Notes: generated by a model not told the origin, from the sequence alone. 23,225 nt of DNA from SIG673 sp045653945 (GCA_045653945.1 JAZOML010000013.1:1-23225); one strand, 5' to 3'. Positions 7,409 through 16,700 are shown, counted from the stretch's first letter. A program made the numbers and translations.

Positions 7409-10207
7409 GTGGGAAAAATATTTAAAAGCATGGGCAGAGGAATAAAACTTGCCTTTAAGACGGTAACATTCCATTGGAAACAGTATATCTGCTTCTTTAT
7501 TGCTTTACTTGCGATGCAGATTATGTTTGGTATTATCGTAATGTCAAGCTCAAAAAGCGTTGCTGATTACACTCAGACTGTTCAGGCACAGTACGATTAT
7601 CACTTTGCTCTTACTAACCTTTCGCAAAGCCAACGTAATACAATTAGACAGAGAGTGGAAAAGACGCCATATACGCCGTACATAGTTCTTGATGAGGACA
7701 ATATGTTCTTGAAAATATACATCGATAAGTATTACGACGTAGAGAACGGAAGTCAAAAAATGTCGCTTGAGCATTATTTTGATAAGTTTGTTGAAGATTA
7801 TGTTGTGAAGAGCGTTGGAAACGCTAATGACACAAAGTCAAGCGAGGTAAGCTACCTGATGACTCCTCTTTACAATCTTGAGCAAAAGTCGACAGAGATA
7901 ACAATTGAGTGTATTATCAAGATTATTGTTTTGGCGCTTGTATCTATCGCGGTTATCATACTTCTTTTAAATATCAGACTTAATCACTTTAAATTTACAT
8001 ATGGAATTTATATGTCATTCGGAGCTGATACCAAGAAGTTATTTTCAACAAACTTCTGGGATATGCTGATTATAGGAGTTATCACGTTTATACCTGCAGC
8101 AATAGCATCAATTTTAACTACGTTTTTTTTGTTTTCCCCGGAAAGTGGTTTTGCAATAGGTCAGCTACCTAAGTTTCTTGCAACTCAAGCCCCACTTGTG
8201 TTGTTTGGACTTATATTCTTAATCCCGATATGTATAATTGCGGTATTTATTCCCACAAAGCTTATAGCAAAGCAACCTCCTTTAAAGCTTCTTGTTGCAC
8301 AGGACAACTCCAATCTTGTTTCATCGCCTAGAATTTCCTCTCAGCTTCTCGGAAAGAAATTCCCCGGAGCATATGAAGGACTTGGACTTTTCCGTTTCCG
8401 CCGTTACATTGCAACTGTTATCGCAAGTTCGGTATTGTTTTCCGCTATATTTGTCTGGATTTCATTCTTTTCAAACATTTATAAATTCAATACCGAGCAG
8501 GAACAGGCAGAGTTTACGATTAACGTAAATAGCCAAATGCAAAAGGTTACGGAATATGTAATCTTAGGTGAGGGTAGGGATAGAGATGTTACCGATGATT
8601 TCTTTAACCTTCGTAAAGAAATCTATATTGAAAATGCTTATATCAAAGATAATGTTGAATACGTCAAAAAGTTTGAGAGCTTTTATCACATTGATTATAC
8701 TATAAAATATTCAAACGGTAACGTAAGTAAGGTTACGAAAGACGGTATTGATTATACCGATGAGTATTGGGAGGTTCGTAAAATAATCTTAAGTAACTCT
8801 TTTAAAAATCCAATAAGCTCAAGCAGTCAAAGTATTCTTCGAAGATTTCAAAAGTTTGAAAGCTACCTTTTAAGCGGTAGAGATGAACTTAACAATAATA
8901 TTCCGGATATTGAATATTATAATGAACTAAGTGAAATTAACCAAACAGTAATAAAGGTTTACAAGAAAGATAAGCAAACAAGATATACATATCCTAAAGA
9001 TGCAATAACAACTCAAAAAACCAAAATATCCGAGCTTGAAACCCTTCTTGCTGGTCAGTATCCGCTTCGCAAAACAATAAATATTGAGCTTTTTGGTACA
9101 GGTGAAGAAAACGATAAGGATGCAATCTTTGATTCTAACTATGTATACGCTTCATTTGAAGACGAAAATGTAACCTCTTTTTCGGGAATTGAATATAACC
9201 GAGATGTAGCTAAGCGCGTAACTGATAGAATTCAAATTTCTTCGATAGACTCCTCAAACCTTAATTTCCTTAATCAAAAGTATGAAATGGATATTATGGG
9301 TGGCTATGACGATATCGTTATGTCTGACCTTGAACTTACAAAGGATGAAGTTAAATACGTTATTATTTCCGAAACAGCGGCAAACTCTCAGGTTCTTGAT
9401 ATTAAGCCGGGAGATAAGATATACCTTAATAGCTTGTCAAATAGACAAGGAACGTACAATTCGACAGGTGATGATCTCCTTCGCGACCTTATTGCAGGTG
9501 AAACCTTTACAACTCAGGAATTTGTTGTATACGCAGTTATAAAAAATATGCCGACGAGCGAAATGATGCCTATATATCTTCTTGAAAAGGATTATAAGAC
9601 GGTTATGGGCGTTGAGCACGTAATCCCTAATCAATTTGATATCTATGTGCCCGCTAGTACTACGGGAACAAAGATTGACGAGCTATATCTTAGACTCGCA
9701 GAATGGGGACAAAAAGGATATGCAACTATTATTTGGAATAACGCAGTTGCGGAAAATAGAGAAACACTTGAAATGAACACACTTCCTGTTGTTCAGACCA
9801 TAGGCGTATTTGCGTTAATTCTTTCTCCCCTGTTTTGGTTCTTCTCACAAATTATGTTCTATGGAAAACGAGAAGATGAATTCACACTTTTGCGCGCACT
9901 TGGAGCAACCGAGAGAGAAATCAAGCGAATATTCAAAAAGGACGGATTCGTCTTCGCTGCTATCGGTGCGATTGCTACGTTTATTTTCGGTGTTGTAGGC
10001 GTATACGTCATTCATAGACTGAATATGCTTTACGTTGCGTTTTTTGATAACGCTGCAATAACTTTGTTCAGATTTGAAATGCCTTGGCTTGCGCTCATTA
10101 TTGCGTGCGTTGCTACGGCAGTCTGCGGATATCTTTCAACCGTGATTCCGTACTACATAAATCGCAGTAAAGCAAGAAAGACTCTCAACAGTGAATTTGG
10201 AGATTAA
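7409..10207 (+). CDS. FtsX/MacB-like ABC transporter permease with large extracellular domains
   Basis: Membrane subunit of 932 residues. Predicted by eye: TM1 26-47, an external loop of about 115 residues, TM2 166-188, TM3 217-242, TM4 261-282, TM5 333-355, a very large external region of about 435 residues (356-794), then TM6 795-818, TM7 847-870 and TM8 890-915. This is a duplicated FtsX arrangement. The sequence LRALGATEREIKRIFKKDG (about 829-847) after TM6 is the typical coupling helix facing the ATPase. The start is GTG at 7409 with TGGAG eight bases upstream. It is followed after 25 bases by its ATPase. Such pairs export peptides or lipids, or act as mechanotransmitters; no sensor kinase or regulator lies beside it, so the substrate is unknown. 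BceB-type resistance is possible but unsupported. Confidence 0.85.
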   Translation: MGKIFKSMGRGIKLAFKTVTFHWKQYICFFIALLAMQIMFGIIVMSSSKSVADYTQTVQAQYDYHFALTNLSQSQRNTIRQRVEKTPYTPYIVLDEDNMFLKIYIDKYYDVENGSQKMSLEHYFDKFVEDYVVKSVGNANDTKSSEVSYLMTPLYNLEQKSTEITIECIIKIIVLALVSIAVIILLLNIRLNHFKFTYGIYMSFGADTKKLFSTNFWDMLIIGVITFIPAAIASILTTFFLFSPESGFAIGQLPKFLATQAPLVLFGLIFLIPICIIAVFIPTKLIAKQPPLKLLVAQDNSNLVSSPRISSQLLGKKFPGAYEGLGLFRFRRYIATVIASSVLFSAIFVWISFFSNIYKFNTEQEQAEFTINVNSQMQKVTEYVILGEGRDRDVTDDFFNLRKEIYIENAYIKDNVEYVKKFESFYHIDYTIKYSNGNVSKVTKDGIDYTDEYWEVRKIILSNSFKNPISSSSQSILRRFQKFESYLLSGRDELNNNIPDIEYYNELSEINQTVIKVYKKDKQTRYTYPKDAITTQKTKISELETLLAGQYPLRKTINIELFGTGEENDKDAIFDSNYVYASFEDENVTSFSGIEYNRDVAKRVTDRIQISSIDSSNLNFLNQKYEMDIMGGYDDIVMSDLELTKDEVKYVIISETAANSQVLDIKPGDKIYLNSLSNRQGTYNSTGDDLLRDLIAGETFTTQEFVVYAVIKNMPTSEMMPIYLLEKDYKTVMGVEHVIPNQFDIYVPASTTGTKIDELYLRLAEWGQKGYATIIWNNAVAENRETLEMNTLPVVQTIGVFALILSPLFWFFSQIMFYGKREDEFTLLRALGATEREIKRIFKKDGFVFAAIGAIATFIFGVVGVYVIHRLNMLYVAFFDNAAITLFRFEMPWLALIIACVATAVCGYLSTVIPYYINRSKARKTLNSEFGD

Positions 10208-10232
10208 TAAAGGAAAGGTAACGGTAGATTAA

Positions 10233-10970
10233 ATGTCAATTTTAGTAACCGAAAATGTTATAAAGCAGTTTAAACAGTATGATGAGGTTGTAACTGCAGT
10301 TAACAGAGTTTCATTTAAAGTAGAAGAGGGCGAATTTGTCGCCATTATAGGTACTTCAGGTTCAGGAAAGAGTACACTTCTTAACCTCTGTGCCGGACTT
10401 GATAGACCTAATTCAGGTTCAATTAAGATACGAGGCAATGATATTACCCAAATGCCACCTGATGAGCTTGGTCGATTCAGAGGAAATTTCCTTGGCTTTA
10501 TATACCAAAGACATAACCTTATACCTCAGTATACGGCTCTTGAAAATATCCTTATTCCTACCATTATGTGCAATAAGGAAGAGTACAAGTACGAGGAGCA
10601 TCTTAAAAAGCTTATAAAGGCGCTTAATCTCGGAGATAGACTTCACCACCTTCCTTCAGAGCTTTCCGGCGGTCAGCAGCAAAGAGTTGCAATAGCAAGA
10701 GCTATGATAAATAGACCTCAGGTACTCTTTGCAGACGAGCCTACAGGTAATCTCGACAGAGAAAATGCAGACGAGGTTCTTAATCTTCTTCTTGCAACGA
10801 AGGAGCAGTTGGGACAGACGCTCGTTATGGTTACGCACGACCTTAAAATTGCCGACCACGCCGATAAAATCTACAAAATGGATAACGGTATTCTTACACT
10901 TTATAAGGATAAGGACGGATATAAGCGCAATTCATTTGAAAATGAGGCAAACGATAATAAGAATTTTTAA
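10233..10970 (+). CDS. ABC transporter ATP-binding protein (LolD/MacB/FtsE type)
   Basis: Cytoplasmic ATPase of 245 residues paired with the FtsX-like permease just upstream. All nucleotide-binding motifs are intact: Walker A GTSGSGKST (40-48), Q-loop Gln92, signature LSGGQQQ (144-150), Walker B ending Asp168 with catalytic Glu169, D-loop GNLD, and H-loop His202 in THD. The signature and PTGNLD string are typical of the MacB/LolD group. The ATG at 10233 has AGGAAAGG about 14 bases upstream, a long spacing, and no better in-frame start is seen. A strong terminator follows directly, so the operon is two genes. The roughly 35 residues after the H-loop are variable and short. Confidence 0.93.
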   Translation: MSILVTENVIKQFKQYDEVVTAVNRVSFKVEEGEFVAIIGTSGSGKSTLLNLCAGLDRPNSGSIKIRGNDITQMPPDELGRFRGNFLGFIYQRHNLIPQYTALENILIPTIMCNKEEYKYEEHLKKLIKALNLGDRLHHLPSELSGGQQQRVAIARAMINRPQVLFADEPTGNLDRENADEVLNLLLATKEQLGQTLVMVTHDLKIADHADKIYKMDNGILTLYKDKDGYKRNSFENEANDNKNF

Positions 10971-10973
10971 TGT

Positions 10974-11001
10974 AAAAAGCACCCCTTTTGGGTGCTTTTT
11001 T
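10974..11001 (+). terminator. Terminator of the ABC transporter operon
   Basis: Stem AAAAAGCACCC / GGGTGCTTTTT with a four- to five-base loop and a T run, four bases after the ATPase stop codon. Confidence 0.9.
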
Positions 11002-11046
11002 ACAATTTATTTGCTTTATTTGTGAGAATTTTCAATATCAATACGG

Positions 11047-11052
11047 TATAAT
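11047..11052 (+). promoter_or_regulatory. Likely -10 box of the zinc metallopeptidase gene
   Basis: A perfect TATAAT lies 25 bases ahead of the start codon, but no good -35 hexamer is seen at 16-18 bases spacing (GAGAAT at 11024-11029). Because a terminator precedes it, some promoter is needed here. Confidence 0.45.
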
Positions 11053-11077
11053 AAATATATTGAAAGGAGAATTAAAT

Positions 11078-11785
11078 ATGTTTTATTTCGACCCGACCTA
11101 TATTGTTATTTTGCCGGCACTTATTTTATCACTTTGGGCAAGCTTTAACGTTAAATTAACCTTCAATAAAAATAGTCGCATAATGTCGCAAAGGGGATAC
11201 ACGGCAGCAATGGCTTGTCGCACTGTGCTTGACAGAAATGGGCTTTATCACGTAAAAATCGAAAGAGTTGGCGGCAGCTTGACGGACCACTATGACCCGA
11301 GAGCAAACGTTATAAGGCTTTCAGATTCGGTGTATAATTCAACCTCGGTTGCTGCAATCGGTGTTGCTTGCCATGAGGCAGGACACGCCGTACAGCATGC
11401 GCAAAACTACCTTCCAATAAGAATTAGACAAGCAATAATTCCTATAACCACTTTTGGTTCTTCATTTGGTCTTATTATATTTTTGCTTGGCGTATTGCTT
11501 ACAATTATGGGTGAACAGTTTATAATTATAGCATATATAGGCATTGCATTGTTTTCTTTAACGGCAGTATTTCAGCTTATTACTCTTCCTGTTGAATTCA
11601 ATGCGTCAAGACGTGCAATGGAAGCAATTAAAGAAGGTGGAATTCTTTACGAAAACGAGCTTGGCGGTGCTAAATCAGTTTTAAAGGCAGCGGCGTTGAC
11701 CTACGTTGCAGCACTTGCATCGACACTTTCGCAGGTATTGAGATTGCTGTTAATACTTTCAAGAGCAAACAATAGAAGAAGATAA
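11078..11785 (+). CDS. Membrane zinc metallopeptidase, YugP family
   Basis: Integral membrane protein of 235 residues of the YugP-type neutral zinc metallopeptidase family. Zinc ligands are visible in HEAGHAVQH: His99, Glu100, His103 and possibly His107. Hydrophobic segments lie at about 8-22, two consecutive ones at about 132-185, and one near 205-228. The C-terminal half, with LPVEFNASRRAMEAI, is characteristic. The ATG at 11078 is chosen because AAAGGAG lies eight bases upstream; longer in-frame starts run into the preceding terminator. In many Firmicutes this gene follows fmt in the same direction; here it faces fmt on the opposite strand. Natural substrate unknown. Confidence 0.9.
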   Translation: MFYFDPTYIVILPALILSLWASFNVKLTFNKNSRIMSQRGYTAAMACRTVLDRNGLYHVKIERVGGSLTDHYDPRANVIRLSDSVYNSTSVAAIGVACHEAGHAVQHAQNYLPIRIRQAIIPITTFGSSFGLIIFLLGVLLTIMGEQFIIIAYIGIALFSLTAVFQLITLPVEFNASRRAMEAIKEGGILYENELGGAKSVLKAAALTYVAALASTLSQVLRLLLILSRANNRRR

Positions 11786-11814
11786 AAAAATGAGAGCAAC
11801 GCTCTCATTTTTTT
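11784..11814. terminator. Bidirectional terminator between metallopeptidase and fmt
   Basis: Perfect stem GAGAGC-AAC-GCTCTC extended by A and T runs on both sides, between convergent genes. It begins at the metallopeptidase stop codon, and its far edge touches the fmt stop codon. Confidence 0.9.
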
Positions 11815-12745
11815 ATCTTAATATATCTCCAACCTTAATTTTAGAACCGTTTACAAAGTCAAGAGCACCCATTTTGCGCTTACTTTCGGGGAAAACACGT
11901 GTGATTACCAGTATTCCGCTTCCGCAAGCGACCTTTATTTGCCCGCCTTTAACGGAGAGAACTTCACCAGCCTGCTTTCCTGTTACGTCGCCGTCCTCGG
12001 TATGAGCCTCGATGATTTTAAGCATTTTATCGTCGAAGGTGCAGTGTGCAAACGGGAAAGGGGTTAGCGCTCTGATTTGACAGTCAATTTCGCTTGCGCT
12101 ACGGCTAAAATCAATGATTTCATCATTTTTTAGGATTTTTTCGGCGTAGGTAGCCTTTTCGGAGTCCTGTTTTGTAAATGTTGCGTTGCCGTTTTCAAGC
12201 TGTTTTATTACGGTGAGAAGTGCATCGCCGCTCAAATCGGCAAGTCTATCATGTATTGTTTCAAGATTGTCAAGGCTGGATATAGGAGTTTTTACAGTAT
12301 AAATCATATCTCCCGTATCGAGTCCCTTGTCCATTTTCATAATTGTAACGCCCGTTTCCTTTTCGCCGTCCATAATTGCTCTTTGCATTGGTGCGGCGCC
12401 TCTATATTTAGGTAGCAGGGAAGCGTGTGCATTTATACAACCGAATTTAGGAAGATTCAAAACAGCCTCAGGTAGAATTCTACCGTAAGCAACAACTATA
12501 ATAAGGTCGGGTGAAAGCTCGTTAAGTCTGGACATAAAGCTTTCGTCAGATAGCTTTTCTGTTTGCAAAACCTCAATTCCGTTTTCAAGAGCATATCTTT
12601 TAACGGGAGAAGGTCTGAGCTCGTTTCCTCTGCCTGCGGGCTTGTCCGCTCTTGTTACAACCGCAATTGGAGTATTGCCGCTTTCGCATATTTTTTTAAG
12701 TACGATAGCTGAGAAATCGGGCGTACCCATAAAAATTATACGCAT
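11813..12745 (-). CDS. fmt: Methionyl-tRNA formyltransferase
   Basis: Formylates the amino group of methionine on initiator tRNA using 10-formyl-tetrahydrofolate, needed for bacterial translation initiation. The 310 residues comprise the formyltransferase domain (about 1-190) and the C-terminal OB-like tRNA-binding domain. Catalytic residues are Asn105 and His107 in INAHASLLPKYRG and the Asp of GLDTGD (141-146). The loop AYGRILP and KPAGRG are also conserved. Length is normal. It is the last gene of the yicC-fmt operon, starting 10 bases after def, its functional partner. No rsmB follows, unlike many Firmicutes. Confidence 0.96.
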   Translation of the reverse strand: MRIIFMGTPDFSAIVLKKICESGNTPIAVVTRADKPAGRGNELRPSPVKRYALENGIEVLQTEKLSDESFMSRLNELSPDLIIVVAYGRILPEAVLNLPKFGCINAHASLLPKYRGAAPMQRAIMDGEKETGVTIMKMDKGLDTGDMIYTVKTPISSLDNLETIHDRLADLSGDALLTVIKQLENGNATFTKQDSEKATYAEKILKNDEIIDFSRSASEIDCQIRALTPFPFAHCTFDDKMLKIIEAHTEDGDVTGKQAGEVLSVKGGQIKVACGSGILVITRVFPESKRKMGALDFVNGSKIKVGDILR

Positions 12746-12755
12746 ATTTTTGTCC

Positions 12756-13241
12756 TTATCTTAATTTATATTTCTTTATTTCTTCTTCTGTGAGCATATG
12801 AGTTGAAATATCGGTGTAGAGAATACCGTCAAGGTGGTCGGTTTCGTGGCAAATCGCACGTGCAAGCAGGTCGGAGCCTGTTACTGTGTAGTAATTACCG
12901 TTTCTATCCATAGCTCTGACGGTTACTGTTTGAGGTCTTACGGTAAATCCCCATCTTCCGGGAACTGAAAGACAACCCTCGAGCTCCTCCTGAGTTTCCT
13001 CTGAACGCTCAATTATTTCGGGATTTATCATTTCATAAAGCTCACCTTCTTCAACTTCAACAAGCACTATTCTACGAAGTACACCTACCTGAGGAGCGGC
13101 GAGTCCGCATCCGTTTGCCTTGTGAAGCGTATCCTTCATATCGTCAAGAAGAGTGATGATTCTGGGAGTAATTTCGGTTACCTCTCTGCTTTTTTTGCGC
13201 AGCAGCTCGTCATCGTCTTTTAAAATTTTTAAAATTGCCAT
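12756..13241 (-). CDS. def: Peptide deformylase
   Basis: Metalloenzyme that removes the formyl group from nascent N-terminal methionine on ribosomes. The 161 residues carry all three family motifs: GCGLAAPQVG (44-53), EGCLS (88-92) with metal ligand Cys90, and HETDH (132-136) supplying two His ligands and the catalytic Glu. Start is the ATG at 13241 behind AAGGAG. It lies 11 bases after priA and 10 bases before fmt, so formylation and deformylation are co-transcribed. Length is usual for the type I/II family. Confidence 0.96.
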   Translation of the reverse strand: MAILKILKDDDELLRKKSREVTEITPRIITLLDDMKDTLHKANGCGLAAPQVGVLRRIVLVEVEEGELYEMINPEIIERSEETQEELEGCLSVPGRWGFTVRPQTVTVRAMDRNGNYYTVTGSDLLARAICHETDHLDGILYTDISTHMLTEEEIKKYKLR

Positions 13242-13252
13242 AGCTTTTCTCC

Positions 13253-15757
13253 TTAAAGTGTTGTGGGGTTGATATCTACGCCTACACTTACGGTTTTAGG
13301 CATATTTTCACCAAAATAATTCAATGCTTCTCGTAGCATTGCTCTTGATTTTTTATTATTTTTAAATTTTATAACAAGTCTAACTCTAAATTTTTCGTTA
13401 AGCTTATATACAGGAGCTTCAAAGGGACCGAAAATCTGCATTTTTACATCTGTAAATTTTGTTCCTAGAAGCTCTTTTATTTTTGAAAGAAGCTTATTTG
13501 AGGCGCTGAATGCATCTGTTTCACTGCTTGTAGTTACAGTTATTGTTGCAATATCACAAAATGGTGGGAATAGCAGTGATTTGCGCATTGGTATTTCATT
13601 TTCGTAAAATGCAGTGTAGTCCTGTAAGCTTGAAAGCATTAATACTGCGTGGTCGGGAGTATATGACTGTATAAGGGCTTTTCCTTCCTCATCACGTCTT
13701 CCTGCACGTCCAACCGTTTGACAAATAAGCGAAAATGTTCGCTCGTTTGCCCTAAAGTCATCAACGTAGAGCGATTGGTCAGCTGAAAGAAGTCCGACGA
13801 GTGTAACGTGTGGGAAATCGTGCCCTTTTGTTACCATTTGTGTACCAAGAAGTATATCGGCCTCTTTATTACGGAATTTGGTTAAAATTTCGTCATAAGA
13901 GAATTTTCCCGTAGTAGTATCGGCGTCCATTCTCAAAATTCTGGCTTTTGGTAGTATTTTTTGTAGTTGTTCCTCGGCAAGTTGAGTACCATAGCCCATA
14001 TAACGCATTTTTGTATTATCGCATTTTGGACATTTATCGGGTGTTTGCGATTTATATCCGCAGTAATGACAAAGTAAATATCCCTTTTCGTTGAATCTTG
14101 AGTGGTGATGTGTCAGTGAAACGCTACAATGAGGACACATAAAGACCTCGCCGCACGAGGGACAGCTCATAAAGCTGTGATAACCTCTTCGGTTGAGGAA
14201 AAGTATTGATTGGTTACCGTTTTCAAGATTTTCAGAAAGAGCATTTATAAGCCTTGATGAGAAAAGCGAAAAGTTTCCGTCCTTGTTTTCGGTACGCATA
14301 TCAACAATATCGGTTTTTGGAATACCGCCGCTGCCGTATCTACTTGGTAAGGTGCATAGGGTATAAATGCCGTTTACAGCCTTGTAATAGCTTTCAATAG
14401 ACGGGGTTGCCGATGAAAGCAAAAGGGTGCAGTTGTGCCTTGAGCATCGGAACGCAGCAACGTCCTTTGCATTATATTTTGGTGATTGATCGGATTTATA
14501 AGTATGCTCCTGCTCCTCGTCAATAATTATAAGACCGAGGTTTTCAAACGGAGCAAAGATTGCGGAGCGAGTGCCTATACATACGTCAACCTCGCCTTTT
14601 TTTATTCTGCGCCAAGCATCAAATCGTTCTCCTGCCGAAAGTCCTGAGTGAATTACCGCAGTTCTTTGACCGAAGCTTGCGGAAAAGAAAGATATAGTTT
14701 GCGGGGTAAGGGAAATTTCGGGAACAAGCACTATTACTGCCTTTCCGTCGGAAATAACGTTTTCCATAATAGCACGCATAACCTGAGTTTTTCCGCTGCC
14801 TGTAACACCGTAGAGAAGAGCTGCTTTTGGCTCTCCTGAACGGGTTAATTCGGTTACGGTGTTCGCTGACTTTTGTTGCTCTGTGTTGAGTTTAATTTCG
14901 GATTTTGACGGTGTAGATAAATAAGGAATACGGTATTTTTCCCTTTGCTCCATTTTAACGTAGCCCTTTTCTACAAGAGCCTTGATTTGTGAGGATGTAA
15001 CTCCAACCGACTCGCAAAGGTCGTTTTGTTCGGTTTTGCCGAATTCACACAAATATTCAAGTATTTGTCTATGAGCGCTTGAACGCAAGGTGCGGCTGTC
15101 GCACAAATCTATTATTTGACTTGTTGTCAGGCTTGTAGAGTAAAGAGTTGCAAACTTTACGTTAGTAGGGTCATTTGCCGCAATTTCGCAGGATATAACA
15201 CCAATATTTATTAGCGCCGAAAGCTGCCTTGATGTGCTTTGCCCAAACGTAGCTAAAAGCTTCTTCTTTGTAACGGTTTCGTTTTTGCTTATGAAATCGT
15301 ATATTGCAAATTCTTTCGTATCCTTTGAGTAATAGCTTGGAAGCTCTAAGGTGCATCTTAAGTATTCTTCCAATTTTGAAAATGCTGCTGACGGTGTTAT
15401 GCTTCGGACAGCCTCACCGGTTGTGCAAAAGGTACGCTCCTTTAAAAATTCAACTAGCAACAAAGCTTCGCTTGAAAGCGAAAGATTACGATTAAGTACA
15501 CGGCTAATCGGCTTATATTTTGAAAGCTCAGCGTCGCTTGGCATTGGGTAAACCTTTGTTACAAGCGCAGTTTCAGGTCTATTACCGCCTCCAAAGGGTA
15601 CTGCAATAAAATCCCCTTCCTTAACGTCGGTGTTGTTATCAACAAGATAGTCAAACGGACGGTCAAGGTGCATAGGTGCGCTTAAAATGTAAGCCGACGC
15701 AAGGTGAAAACGGCACTCACTCGGAGCGCCGTTGTTTTTAAATATGTTATCTGACAT
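13253..15757 (-). CDS. priA: Primosomal protein N' (replication restart helicase PriA)
   Basis: 3'-to-5' helicase that reloads the replisome at stalled forks. The 834 residues hold an N-terminal 3'-DNA-binding domain (HLDRPFDYLV, 30-39), a winged-helix region, Walker A GVTGSGKT (317-324), DEEQ box (413-416), and eight zinc-binding cysteines at 532, 535, 541, 544, 563, 566, 576 and 579. Late helicase motifs are TQMVTKGHDFPHV and QTVGRAGRRDEEG. The start at 15757 (MSDNIF) overlaps the end of rpoZ by 11 bases, suggesting translational coupling; the open frame extends upstream to 15901 but that part lies within rpoZ. The protein is somewhat long for the family. coaBC, often between rpoZ and priA, is absent here. 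Confidence 0.95.
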   Translation of the reverse strand: MSDNIFKNNGAPSECRFHLASAYILSAPMHLDRPFDYLVDNNTDVKEGDFIAVPFGGGNRPETALVTKVYPMPSDAELSKYKPISRVLNRNLSLSSEALLLVEFLKERTFCTTGEAVRSITPSAAFSKLEEYLRCTLELPSYYSKDTKEFAIYDFISKNETVTKKKLLATFGQSTSRQLSALINIGVISCEIAANDPTNVKFATLYSTSLTTSQIIDLCDSRTLRSSAHRQILEYLCEFGKTEQNDLCESVGVTSSQIKALVEKGYVKMEQREKYRIPYLSTPSKSEIKLNTEQQKSANTVTELTRSGEPKAALLYGVTGSGKTQVMRAIMENVISDGKAVIVLVPEISLTPQTISFFSASFGQRTAVIHSGLSAGERFDAWRRIKKGEVDVCIGTRSAIFAPFENLGLIIIDEEQEHTYKSDQSPKYNAKDVAAFRCSRHNCTLLLSSATPSIESYYKAVNGIYTLCTLPSRYGSGGIPKTDIVDMRTENKDGNFSLFSSRLINALSENLENGNQSILFLNRRGYHSFMSCPSCGEVFMCPHCSVSLTHHHSRFNEKGYLLCHYCGYKSQTPDKCPKCDNTKMRYMGYGTQLAEEQLQKILPKARILRMDADTTTGKFSYDEILTKFRNKEADILLGTQMVTKGHDFPHVTLVGLLSADQSLYVDDFRANERTFSLICQTVGRAGRRDEEGKALIQSYTPDHAVLMLSSLQDYTAFYENEIPMRKSLLFPPFCDIATITVTTSSETDAFSASNKLLSKIKELLGTKFTDVKMQIFGPFEAPVYKLNEKFRVRLVIKFKNNKKSRAMLREALNYFGENMPKTVSVGVDINPTTL

Positions 15758-16040
15758 TTTTGCCCGGAACCTTAATGGTTTCGTCGTCAATTTCATATTC
15801 GTGGTTTGCAAGACGCTTGATAGCAGTCTTAACTGCCTTGTCATCGCGCAGTTCCTTTTGAATAATAGCTGCGATAGTTTTATCGGTTTCCTTGTTTGCA
15901 ACCATCATTTCAGCCTTTGTGTATTGTTCAACATATTCGTCGGTTACCATTCTTGCGCCTTTAGCTGCAGCAATGCAAAGAACGTAGCGGTTGTACTTTC
16001 CGTCTTGTGAAAGCTCTTCAATTCCGGGTTTGATAATCAT
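15747..16040 (-). CDS. rpoZ: DNA-directed RNA polymerase omega subunit
   Basis: Small subunit that helps assemble beta' in RNA polymerase. The 97 residues begin with MIIKPGIEELSQDGKYNRY and include VLCIAAAKGARMV, matching the conserved helical core of omega in which K(x)R(x)LV... contacts beta'. The acidic, basic tail is variable. It sits 26 bases after gmk and overlaps priA by 11 bases, the standard gmk-rpoZ-priA neighborhood. Start at 16040 has AAAGG about 11 bases upstream. Confidence 0.92.
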   Translation of the reverse strand: MIIKPGIEELSQDGKYNRYVLCIAAAKGARMVTDEYVEQYTKAEMMVANKETDKTIAAIIQKELRDDKAVKTAIKRLANHEYEIDDETIKVPGKNVR

Positions 16041-16066
16041 AATATATATTTTCCTTTCGGTTTAAC

Positions 16067-16678
16067 TTACTTTGTTGAATAGAATTTATTGATAAATTCA
16101 GTGTTGTGCTTGATAGATAACTTATCCAGCTCAACAATATTGCGGATTTTGTCAGCCGCCTCCTCAGCAAGACCTTTTTCGTTTATTACAATGTAGTCAT
16201 AGTAAGGAAGGAACTGAAGCTCGCGCTTTGCAACTGCAAGGCGGCGCGCAATATCCTCCTCAGTGTTTGTGCCTCTGCCACGCAAACGTGCCTCAAGTGT
16301 TTGGTAGTCTGGGGGCGAAAGCCATATAAGTATTGCTTCGGGAAAACGAGACTTGATTTGAAGTGCGCCCTGTGTTTCAATTTCTAGAATAACGTTTTTG
16401 CCGGATTTTAAAAGCTTGGTAATGCTTTTTATAGGAGTGCCATAGAAGTTACCTACGTAGTCGGCAAACTCTGCCAGTTCTCCTCGTGCAATCATTCCAA
16501 TAAATTCCTCTCGCGAAACAAAGTTGTAGGTTACGCCGGGAATATCATCAGCTCTTGGTTGACGGGACGTGGTAGAGATTGATACCTTGTAGTCATCATC
16601 CTCTAGAAGCATTCTTACGATTGTGCCCTTGCCACTGCCTGCGGGACCGCTGATTACAATAAGTGAGCCTGTATCCAT
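16067..16678 (-). CDS. gmk: Guanylate kinase
   Basis: Phosphorylates GMP to GDP with ATP. The 203 residues have the P-loop GPAGSGKGT (11-19), the GMP-binding segment STTSRQPRADDIPGVTYNF with EF, and the lid region with Arg-rich RLRGRGTNTEEDIARRL. Length is standard. The start ATG at 16678 follows GGAGG. It follows remA by 63 bases, a gap that holds a possible internal promoter, and precedes rpoZ by 26 bases. Confidence 0.96.
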   Translation of the reverse strand: MDTGSLIVISGPAGSGKGTIVRMLLEDDDYKVSISTTSRQPRADDIPGVTYNFVSREEFIGMIARGELAEFADYVGNFYGTPIKSITKLLKSGKNVILEIETQGALQIKSRFPEAILIWLSPPDYQTLEARLRGRGTNTEEDIARRLAVAKRELQFLPYYDYIVINEKGLAEEAADKIRNIVELDKLSIKHNTEFINKFYSTK

Positions 16679-16700
16679 AATTAATTTCCTCCGTTACGCC

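Noticed and set aside
15758..15901. Extended PriA N-terminus of 48 residues
   Set aside because: It lies wholly inside rpoZ in another frame, has no ribosome binding site, and does not look like the PriA N-terminus, which starts near MSDNIF.
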